9,216 nucleotides of DNA, taken from contig DAOVMD010000091.1 in assembly GCA_030630935.1 (NCBI GenBank), positions 1-9,216 on the forward strand, in the 5' to 3' direction. The DNA comes from Candidatus Mcinerneyibacteriota bacterium (GTDB lineage: Bacteria > AUK180 > JAQVHJ01). The position numbers and the translations under genes are program-made. The notes beneath the pieces are model-generated. The model worked only from the letters and a program-made list of their open reading frames with translations. It was not told the origin of the DNA and did no database searches. This document shows positions 1 through 5,242 of the stretch, piece after piece. Position 1 is the stretch's first letter. Each line of letters begins with the position of its first letter.

Positions 1-5
1 TACAC

Positions 6-141
6 GATTATGGGATAAAAAAAATGAATAGAAAAGATGAATACCTATTTGATTATAACTATATAATAAATTTGGGTTTAATCTTGTACTAAGAAGTTTT
101 TTCATTAGTTTTTTCTATTCCTTTTAATAATCCCATTAATC
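6..141. repeat. imperfect inverted repeat near left edge
   Basis: The sequence at 6-41 matches the reverse complement of 101-141 with small gaps. The shared blocks, in order, are GATTA, TGGGAT, AAAA, GAATAGAAAA and ATGAA, about 30 identical bases per arm. Read in frame, the two arms encode similar short peptides: an YGIKKMNRKDE stretch on the + strand and an NGIIKRNRKN stretch ending in a stop on the - strand. This suggests two inverted copies of one gene-end fragment, or a hairpin-forming element. An open frame runs from the left edge to a TAA at 90-92 on the + strand. It could be the last 29 residues of an unseen upstream gene, but this is too short to identify. Confidence 0.45.
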
Positions 142-227
142 ATGTTGCTGGAATCTTTGATTCCAATCTCTGTTAAAAATCTGAACTTAGGTATTTTTTT
201 TCTCTCCGTGTCCTCCGTGTCCGGAGT
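105..227 (-). repeat. TEDTE-type dispersed repeat with degenerate reading frame
   Basis: The + strand at 201-221 reads as two tandem copies of a TCTCCGTGT-like unit. Its reverse complement encodes TPDTEDTERKK in a frame that stays open for about 40 codons, to a stop at 105-107. Low-complexity TEDTE/HGEHG-type peptides of this kind are, to my knowledge, a familiar dispersed repeat in many environmental bacterial genomes and often sit beside small GxxExxY-type genes. There is no SD and no convincing start, so I read this as repeat or gene debris, not a functional CDS. The rest of the encoded peptide is not recognised. Confidence 0.4.
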
Positions 228-287
228 TTACCCCGTTTTTTCGGGATGGTAAAATATCTTTTTTTTTTGCTTTTATTTGTAAACTCC
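223..287. promoter_or_regulatory. nested alternative hairpins upstream of the BMP gene
   Basis: GGAGTTTAC at 223-231 is perfectly complementary to GTAAACTCC at 279-287. The inner part of the left arm, TTTACCCCG (227-235), can instead pair with CGGG (242-245) plus GTAAA (249-253). That second stem has a six-T loop and a three-base bulge, and a run of ten T at 259-268 follows it. The two structures share bases 227-231 and so exclude each other, as in a terminator/antiterminator pair. It may equally be part of the adjacent repeat. The T-run lies five bases past the short stem, which weakens it as a terminator. No known riboswitch fold was recognised. Confidence 0.3.
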
Positions 288-361
288 ATTAAGACAGGCA
301 AATGGGGTGGAGGAAGCTGAAAGTCCTGTAAATATCGTATTATTTGATAAATAACAAGGTT

Positions 362-382
362 CTGTGAATAAACATTTCACAG
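362..382. promoter_or_regulatory. 7-bp dyad before the BMP lipoprotein gene
   Basis: CTGTGAA (362-368) and TTCACAG (376-382) form a perfect inverted repeat with a seven-base spacer, ending 28 bases before the ATG at 411. It could be an operator for a dimeric regulator or a leader hairpin. It contains TGTGA and TCACA half-sites like those of CRP, but they are nine bases apart instead of six, so I do not call a CRP site. No promoter with convincing -35 and -10 boxes was found here; the TATAAT at 390-395 is too close to the start codon to be useful. Confidence 0.35.
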
Positions 383-410
383 TACCAATTATAATATTTA
401 GGAGGTTTTG

Positions 411-1451
411 ATGAAGAAACTAATTGCATTTTTAATAGCAGGTGTATTGATTTTTGGTATGATTTCATGTTCACCACCGTCCGACCCCAACTCCAAACCT
501 ACTCCAACAACAGAGCCCGGGGAAAAGATTAGGGTTGGTTTGGTTTTATCAGTTGGCGGGAGAGGAGATAAGTCGTTTAATGATTCTGCATATCGTGGTT
601 TGGTTTGGGCAAGAGACAGGTTAGGAGTTGAGATCACGGAAGGTCAGCCTAAGCAAATGGCTGAAGATGAAAATTACATCAGAACATTTGCAGAAGAAGG
701 TTATGATATTGTAATTGCAGTTGGTTTTTTAATGAAGCCGGCAATTGAAAAGGTCGCGAAAGAATTTCCAAATCAGAAATTTGCAATAATAGATGAGGTT
801 GTAGATGCTCCCAATGTTGCTTCCTTAGTTTTTGAAGAGCATCAGGGTAGTTTTCTTGTAGGAGCCTTAGCAGGCTTGAAGACAAAATCAAATAAAGTCG
901 GATTTATCGGGGGAATGGATGTTCCTCTTATTCATAAGTTTGAAGTTGGATATCAGGAAGGTGTAAAATATACTAACCCTGAGGCTAAGGTTTATATCAA
1001 ATATACCGGGTCTTCATCTGACGCATTTCATGATCCGACAAAAGGGAAGCAATTAGCAAATGCAATGTTCAATCAGGGAGTAGATATTATTTATCATGCA
1101 GCGGGCTCAACCGGGAATGGTGTAATTGATGCCGCGGCTGAGAAGAAAAAGTTTGCAATTGGAGTAGATTCAAATCAGAATTATATGCGTCCGGGATTTG
1201 TTCTAACCAGCATGGTTAAGAAAGTAGATGTTGCGGTTTTTGAGATTATTAAAGAAGTTAAGGAAGGTCGCTTTAAAGGTGGGGTACATAAATTTGGTTT
1301 AGAAAATGATGGTGTCGGTTATGCCCTTGACGAATATAATAAGGATTTAATAGATCAAAAAATGAAAGATAAGTTAGAAGAAATAAAATCCAAAATAATT
1401 TCCGGGGAAATAAAAGTAACCAACTATATAGAAGAGCAGAAAAACAAGTAA
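411..1451 (+). CDS. BMP/PnrA-family ABC transporter substrate-binding lipoprotein
   Basis: This is the periplasmic binding protein of a nucleoside-type ABC importer (Bmp/TmpC/PnrA family), 346 aa, of usual family length. Residues 1-19 are a signal peptide (KK followed by a hydrophobic stretch), and GMIS-C puts the lipidated cysteine at C20. A Pro/Ser/Thr-rich linker follows. Family hallmarks are visible: VGLVLSVGGRGDKSFND near the start of the mature domain, the AIIDEV and NVASLVFEEHQGSFLVGALAG blocks, GFIGGMDVPLIHKFEVGYQEG, and the late IGVDSNQNY segment. The ATG at 411 is chosen over the TTG at 408 because AGGAGG (400-405) sits five bases upstream of the ATG. The gene is followed after 44 bases by its ATPase gene. 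Purine-nucleoside binding is known for family members; the ligand here is not determined. Confidence 0.95.
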   Translation: MKKLIAFLIAGVLIFGMISCSPPSDPNSKPTPTTEPGEKIRVGLVLSVGGRGDKSFNDSAYRGLVWARDRLGVEITEGQPKQMAEDENYIRTFAEEGYDIVIAVGFLMKPAIEKVAKEFPNQKFAIIDEVVDAPNVASLVFEEHQGSFLVGALAGLKTKSNKVGFIGGMDVPLIHKFEVGYQEGVKYTNPEAKVYIKYTGSSSDAFHDPTKGKQLANAMFNQGVDIIYHAAGSTGNGVIDAAAEKKKFAIGVDSNQNYMRPGFVLTSMVKKVDVAVFEIIKEVKEGRFKGGVHKFGLENDGVGYALDEYNKDLIDQKMKDKLEEIKSKIISGEIKVTNYIEEQKNK

Positions 1452-1495
1452 GCAATTTCCCTGCATATCTCTACAATTAAATCCTGGTAAGTTAA

Positions 1496-3001
1496 ATGTC
1501 AAATTATATATTACAAGTAAAGAGCCTTAATAAAAGTTTTGAAAATGTTCATGCAGTAAAGACTGCATCCGTTGATTTTATAGAGGGAGAGATCCATTCA
1601 ATTATTGGTGAAAATGGTGCGGGCAAATCCACTCTGATGAATCTCATAACAGGATTATATGAACCTGATTCCGGTAAAATAATTTTTAAGGGCTCAGAGA
1701 TTGTGTTTAAATCACCTGCTGATTCGTTAAAGGTAGGAATAGGAATTGTTCATCAGCATTTTATGTTAATTGATGAGTTTACAGCAGTAGAAAATATTAT
1801 TTTAGGAAATGAAATTAAGAAAAACGGTTTCCTTGACATTTCAACAGCCAGGATAAAGATTTCTGAGCTCCAGGATAAGTACGGATTTAATTTTCCTTTA
1901 AATAAAAAAGTAGGAGAGTTAACAGTTGGTGAAAAGCAGCAGATAGAAATTTTAAAAATTCTTTTTAGAGAAGCAAACTTTTTTATATTTGATGAGCCTA
2001 CCGCAGTTTTGACTCCAATAGAAGTGGAAGGTTTATATAAGATATTTAGAAAATTAAAAGAAAATAATAATACCATTGTATTTATTTCACATAAATTAAA
2101 AGAGATATTTTCGATATCTGATAGAATCAGTGTAATGAGAAATGGTGAATTAATAGGTACATTTAATTCTGATGAGGTCACAAAAGCGGGAATTGCAGTT
2201 AAAATGGTCGGTCATGAAATCGATATTACAAAGATTGAGGAAAGAATTCCCGGTGAAATTCTTTTTGAAATGAGAGATGTCGAACTTTTTCTTAAGAAAA
2301 AGAAAGTACTTCATAATATAAATTTAAATATCAGGGCAGGTGAGATAGTTGGGATTGCAGGGGTTGAAGGGAATGGTCAGGATGAACTTGTAAGTTCAAT
2401 TATGAGTTTAGTTAAAATCAATTCCGGAGCAATCTTTTTCAGAGATCAAGAAATTAGCTCTTTATCAACAGAAGATAAGATAAAACTTGGTTTCTCAATT
2501 ATTCCATCAGATAGATTAAAAACCGGTGCTGTAACAGAGTTTACTCTTAAAGAAAATGTATTATTAGGCTTGCATAATTTCCCTGAATTTAGAAGAGGAA
2601 TATTTATTAATCTTGAAAAACGGGATACTCTGATTAAAGATATTATTGAAAAATTTAATGTAAAAGCTGAAAGTATTAACCAGGAATTCGGTAATCTATC
2701 AGGGGGTAATCAACAGAAGATTGTTGTTGGGAAATCAATATTTAAGAATCCTGAGATATTTATTGCCCATCATCCAACACGGGGATTAGATATCTCAGCA
2801 ACAGAGTTTGTCCACTCAATCCTTGAAAATCTTAAGCAGAATGATGTTGGAATTTTACTTATCTCATCAGATCTCGAGGAATTATTACGTCTTTCAGATA
2901 GAATTTATATTATGTATAAAGGTGAATTACTGGAAGAATTGCAGGGTAAAAGTGTGGAGATTAATTCAATCTGTAAGCTAATGGCAGGAATAAAGGATTG
3001 A
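1496..3001 (+). CDS. double-domain ABC transporter ATP-binding protein (BMP-type importer)
   Basis: This is the cytoplasmic ATPase subunit expected to power uptake of the ligand bound by the preceding lipoprotein: 501 aa with two fused nucleotide-binding domains, as in YufO/RbsA-type proteins. Domain 1 has Walker A GENGAGKST (38-46), a signature LTVGEKQQ (142-149), Walker B FDEP (D166, E167) and H199 in the switch region. Domain 2 (from about 253) has a degenerate Walker A (GVEGNGQDEL), an intact signature LSGGNQQK (to K408) and AHHPTRGLD (424-432) in place of Walker B. Loss of catalytic residues in the second domain is normal for this family, where AQPTRGLD is the usual form. The SD is weak. 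The one or two permease genes that usually follow are absent. Confidence 0.95.
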   Translation: MSNYILQVKSLNKSFENVHAVKTASVDFIEGEIHSIIGENGAGKSTLMNLITGLYEPDSGKIIFKGSEIVFKSPADSLKVGIGIVHQHFMLIDEFTAVENIILGNEIKKNGFLDISTARIKISELQDKYGFNFPLNKKVGELTVGEKQQIEILKILFREANFFIFDEPTAVLTPIEVEGLYKIFRKLKENNNTIVFISHKLKEIFSISDRISVMRNGELIGTFNSDEVTKAGIAVKMVGHEIDITKIEERIPGEILFEMRDVELFLKKKKVLHNINLNIRAGEIVGIAGVEGNGQDELVSSIMSLVKINSGAIFFRDQEISSLSTEDKIKLGFSIIPSDRLKTGAVTEFTLKENVLLGLHNFPEFRRGIFINLEKRDTLIKDIIEKFNVKAESINQEFGNLSGGNQQKIVVGKSIFKNPEIFIAHHPTRGLDISATEFVHSILENLKQNDVGILLISSDLEELLRLSDRIYIMYKGELLEELQGKSVEINSICKLMAGIKD

Positions 3002-3078
3002 TTATGCACCGTTTTGTACATTTTTTTATAAGAAAATAAGAAAAACCTTCAAAATTTACCGCTTTTTTATTGTTTTTC

Positions 3079-3095
3079 TTGGCATATTATTTGCA
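3079..3095 (+). promoter_or_regulatory. sigma-54 type promoter for the RiPP operon
   Basis: T-TGGCA-TATTAT-TTGCA at 3079-3095 has GG (3081-3082) and GC (3093-3094) exactly spaced for a -24/-12 sigma-54 promoter. It matches the TGGCAYR-N4-TTGCA core at every strongly conserved position. The predicted transcript start is about 3106, giving a leader of 60-85 bases before the first gene. It lies in the intergenic space directly upstream of the operon and in the right orientation. Sigma-54 promoters need an enhancer-binding activator; no activator gene or clear paired upstream binding site is visible in the window. Confidence 0.6.
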
Positions 3096-3129
3096 CATAT
3101 AAAGGATAGCTCTTTAAAGGAAAAAAAAC

Positions 3130-3158
3130 TTGACAATATTTGCTTTTTATGTTATACT
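3130..3158 (+). promoter_or_regulatory. sigma-70 type promoter for the RiPP operon
   Basis: TTGACA (3130-3135), a 17-base spacer and TATACT (3153-3158) form a near-consensus housekeeping promoter. The predicted transcript start is about 3165. This would make the ATG at 3165 leaderless and so favours one of the later in-frame ATGs (3183 or 3192) as the start of the first gene. In AT-rich DNA such matches arise by chance, but the perfect -35 and the optimal spacing make this one good. Confidence 0.6.
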
Positions 3159-3191
3159 TCTTTAATGCAAGAATGCAAAAACATGTTTATT

Positions 3192-3509
3192 ATGAAGAAT
3201 ACAATAGCAGAAGTAGACATATTTAGAATTCATGATGACGTTGTCTGGAGAAATCTGGATGGCGAAGGTGTTCTTTTAAATCTTGAGAATAATTTTTACT
3301 ATTCCTTAAATGATACCGGTACCCTTATCTACGAACAGATAAAAGAAGGTCGAAGTGTGCATCAGATACTGGAGTATTTTTTTAAAGTATTCAGTGGCGA
3401 GGTTGCAGCTGAGACGCTGAAGAAGGATGTATTTGAGGTGCTTGCGGATCTGTTAAAAGAAGGATTGATTGAAAGAATTGTAAGTGCAAAGAAAGCAAGT
3501 GAAAATTAA
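3192..3509 (+). CDS. PqqD-like peptide recognition protein (B1-like RRE)
   Basis: This is a small winged-helix RiPP recognition element that would bind the leader of the precursor and present it to the B2 peptidase and the radical SAM enzyme. It has 105 aa, close to the usual PqqD/lasso-B1 size. Typical PqqD features are the opening strand block VVWRNLDGEGVLLNLENN, then FYYSLNDTGTLIYEQIKEGRS, a helix, and the C-terminal LLKEGLIERI. Three in-frame ATGs (3165, 3183, 3192) are possible and none has a good SD. I prefer 3192 because the domain begins right after it and because the sigma-70 promoter would start transcription near 3165; the longest form has 114 aa. Its 3' end overlaps the next gene. 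Confidence 0.85.
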   Translation: MKNTIAEVDIFRIHDDVVWRNLDGEGVLLNLENNFYYSLNDTGTLIYEQIKEGRSVHQILEYFFKVFSGEVAAETLKKDVFEVLADLLKEGLIERIVSAKKASEN

Positions 3510-3915
3510 TTCAATTGAAAAATTCTTTTTAGTTTTAAATGTTTTATTTCTTGGTGTGATAGTTAACATTTTCTTAGGAGTTGTTAATTTCACACAATTG
3601 ATTAAGAAGCTGAAACCGGAACGAGTTTCTAAAAACTCCCGGCATATTTCAATAGAAGAGATATATAGGATTTCATATAAAGTTCTTTATACATCGTTAT
3701 TTGGATATTTAATTTTTCGTCCAACATGCTTAAGGAAATCACTTGTACTTTATAGGGTTTTCAATCAATATGGTTATCCTGTTATGATTAACTTAGGTGT
3801 CAAGAAGGAATCAGGCTCAGTCACTGCGCATAGCTGGTTGACCTTGGATGGAGATCCAATATTTGAGAATTCTGAAATATTATCTGAGTATAATATGATT
3901 TATAATTATCAATAA
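3499..3915 (+). CDS. lasso-type B2 transglutaminase-like leader peptidase
   Basis: This is a cysteine protease of the lasso-peptide B2 (transglutaminase-like) family, which removes the leader from a RiPP precursor in partnership with a PqqD-like B1 protein. It has 138 aa from the GTG at 3499 (143 aa from an alternative GTG at 3484). Residues 9-31 are strongly hydrophobic and may anchor it in the membrane. The catalytic core is clear: RPTCLRKSLVLYR with nucleophile C77, then TAHSWLTLDGDP with H111 and an acidic residue at D117 or D119. The start overlaps the end of the PqqD-like gene by 11 bases, suggesting translational coupling. The family assignment is firm; the substrate is inferred to be the small peptide encoded at 4958-5113. 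Confidence 0.88.
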   Translation: MKINSIEKFFLVLNVLFLGVIVNIFLGVVNFTQLIKKLKPERVSKNSRHISIEEIYRISYKVLYTSLFGYLIFRPTCLRKSLVLYRVFNQYGYPVMINLGVKKESGSVTAHSWLTLDGDPIFENSEILSEYNMIYNYQ

Positions 3916-3918
3916 GGA
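3914..3918 (+). promoter_or_regulatory. ribosome binding site for the TTG start of the radical SAM gene
   Basis: AAGGA at 3914-3918, eight bases before TTG at 3927, supports the unusual TTG start. The next in-frame ATG (3975) would delete 16 residues but keep the CxxxCxxC motif, so it cannot be fully excluded. The site overlaps the stop codon of the B2 gene. Confidence 0.6.
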
Positions 3919-3926
3919 TTTGAAAA

Positions 3927-4961
3927 TTGAAAGAGCAAAATATAAGTTTCTTAAGACGAAAGATTAATAAAACCATGATTCCAATCACTTGTAGTTTGGA
4001 ATTAACTTCCCATTGTAATTATGATTGTATCCATTGTTTAAGAGACTTACGATACAAGGAAGAATTAACAAGGGAAGAGCTCTTTGATATCTTACAACAA
4101 CTAAAGGATATCGGAACAATGGAACTTGCCATAACCGGTGGTGAGGTTTTTTTAAGAAAGGATATCTTCGATATTTTCGACAAGGTATTTGAACTTGGAT
4201 TCTATACAACCTTATTCACGAATGGATTTTTAGTAGATGAAGCAAAAGCCGCGCGAATAAGTAACTACAAATTCCGCAGTGTGGATATTAGCCTTTACGG
4301 GATGACTCCGGAAATCAATGATTTGATAACCCGTGTCCCAGGTTCATTTGAAAAGACCATCAAAGCCATTCTAACTTTGAAGAGGCTTGGAATGACAGTT
4401 CAGGTAAAGACATTGTTGATGAAGGAGAATTTCAATGAACTCAACAAAATTCGAGAATTTGTTGAGAAGAACGATCTTCTTTTTTCCTTTGACCATGTAA
4501 TGTTCTCAGGAGACTCTGGGTCTACTGAACCTCTTGGACATGTTCTGGATGAAGACCAGGTTAGGCATATTGAAAACATCCGTTTTGAAATGGGTGGCCG
4601 TGCCACATTCCAGGATGATATTGATAGAGGTAAGAATGTTCATGATATAATGTGTACAATGGGTAGAAATGTTCTTGCAATCACACCGATTGGTGATGTG
4701 TTACCCTGTATAACTTTAAGATATCCTGTTGGGAATTTGAGAGAGCAGTCCCTTATAGAAATTTGGGAGAACTCAGAAAAATTAAGCTGGATAAGAAGCT
4801 TGAAAGATGAGCATTTTGAGAAATGTTTTAACTGTTCTTTAAAAAAAATTTGCCGGGTATGCCCCGGATTAAATTATACATTTAATAAAGATTTTTTTAC
4901 ACCTGCTTTACAGAAATGCAGGTTATCAAAAATTAAGCATGAAATGGAGGCAGACATATGA
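3927..4961 (+). CDS. radical SAM/SPASM peptide maturase
   Basis: This 344-aa enzyme is predicted to use S-adenosylmethionine and iron-sulfur clusters to modify a peptide. The radical SAM motif is C30-x3-C34-x2-C37, in the stretch LELTSHCNYDCIHC, and a GGE motif (AITGGEVFLRKD) follows at about residue 70. The C-terminal SPASM domain has the full seven-cysteine pattern that holds two auxiliary clusters: C243, G256-x4-C261, C300-x2-C303-x5-C309-x2-C312 and C331. SPASM enzymes in RiPP clusters make thioether, C-C or related crosslinks; which one is made here cannot be read from the sequence. The stop overlaps the precursor start (ATGA), so enzyme and substrate are translationally coupled. No separate PqqD-like domain is fused to it; the upstream gene supplies that. 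Confidence 0.93.
   Translation: MKEQNISFLRRKINKTMIPITCSLELTSHCNYDCIHCLRDLRYKEELTREELFDILQQLKDIGTMELAITGGEVFLRKDIFDIFDKVFELGFYTTLFTNGFLVDEAKAARISNYKFRSVDISLYGMTPEINDLITRVPGSFEKTIKAILTLKRLGMTVQVKTLLMKENFNELNKIREFVEKNDLLFSFDHVMFSGDSGSTEPLGHVLDEDQVRHIENIRFEMGGRATFQDDIDRGKNVHDIMCTMGRNVLAITPIGDVLPCITLRYPVGNLREQSLIEIWENSEKLSWIRSLKDEHFEKCFNCSLKKICRVCPGLNYTFNKDFFTPALQKCRLSKIKHEMEADI
4946..4950 (+). promoter_or_regulatory. strong ribosome binding site for the precursor peptide
   Basis: GGAGG lies seven bases before the ATG at 4958, the best SD within the RiPP operon. It sits inside the end of the radical SAM gene and supports both the reality of the small ORF and its high translation relative to the enzymes. 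Confidence 0.7.
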
Positions 4962-5113
4962 CAACCCCTATTAAATACCACAAGCCGGTTTTGATAAAGT
5001 ATAATAGGATGAATAAAATTACGAATACCAGTGGTGCCCTTGAAGGAACCGCAACATCAACATCTTGCGCTCTTGGCCGATGCGGCGGTGAGCCTGGTCC
5101 TTTAAAAGGATAA
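4958..5113 (+). CDS. RiPP precursor peptide with lasso-like leader (51 aa)
   Basis: A small gene overlaps the radical SAM gene by four bases (ATGA) and has a strong SD. The leader starts MTTPIKYHKPVLIKYN and carries Y7, P10 and L12, the spacing of the YxxPxL motif that lasso B1 proteins bind. T22 falls exactly where the conserved Thr at -2 of lasso leaders is expected; the usual Gly at position 16 is Asn. This predicts cleavage after N23 and a 28-residue core, T24-G51. The core runs from a Thr/Ser/Ala/Gly region to SCALGRCGGEPGP near the end, with C37 and C42 four residues apart. The core-coding DNA is clearly more GC-rich than its surroundings. The two cysteines are the likeliest targets of the radical SAM enzyme. 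A lasso fold is unlikely: no cyclase is seen and no Asp/Glu sits at core position 7-9. I do not recognise the family. Confidence 0.82.
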   Translation: MTTPIKYHKPVLIKYNRMNKITNTSGALEGTATSTSCALGRCGGEPGPLKG

Positions 5114-5204
5114 TTATTTTAATTATAAGACTATAAATAAATTATGAAGGATCAAGGATTACCAGAAACATAAATATTTATATTGATAAATTAAAGATAT
5201 TAAT

Positions 5205-5231
5205 AAAGCGGTCGACAGACCGCTTTTTTTT
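5205..5231 (+). terminator. intrinsic terminator after the precursor gene
   Basis: AAAGCGGTC (5205-5213) and GACCGCTTT (5218-5226) form a nine-base-pair stem with a GACA tetraloop, running into eight T (5224-5231). This is a textbook rho-independent terminator and ends the RiPP operon 92 bases after the precursor stop. The space between (5114-5204) is AT-rich and holds only a trivial nine-residue frame. The HprK-like gene starts just 12 bases after the T-run, with its SD (AAGGGGA, 5234-5240) between, so that gene has no room for its own promoter downstream of the terminator. Confidence 0.85.
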
Positions 5232-5242
5232 ACAAGGGGAAT

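Noticed and set aside
363-381. CRP/FNR-type operator
   Set aside because: TGTGA and TCACA are nine bases apart; CRP needs six, and the FNR half-sites differ.
408-410. TTG start one codon before the BMP gene ATG
   Set aside because: ATG at 411 has AGGAGG five bases upstream; the TTG adds only a Met in an otherwise normal lipoprotein signal peptide.
1753-2181. 142-codon minus-strand frame within the ATPase gene
   Set aside because: The + strand encodes conserved ABC motifs throughout; the opposite frame is low-complexity and Phe/Ser/Ile-rich.
2762-2791. Inactivated ABC ATPase because the second domain lacks a Walker B Asp-Glu
   Set aside because: A degenerate second domain (xxPTRGLD) is the normal state in RbsA/YufO-type double ATPases.
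3004-3039. Short ORF MHRFVHFFIRK after the ATPase gene as a second peptide or a permease
   Set aside because: Only 11 codons, no SD and no recognisable similarity; kept only as a possible scar.
4958-5113. True lasso peptide
   Set aside because: The leader fits, but no lasso cyclase is in the window and the core has no Asp/Glu at positions 7-9 from the predicted cleavage site.
5144-5173. Nine-residue frame MKDQGLPET between precursor and terminator
   Set aside because: Too short, no SD, typical of chance in AT-rich DNA.
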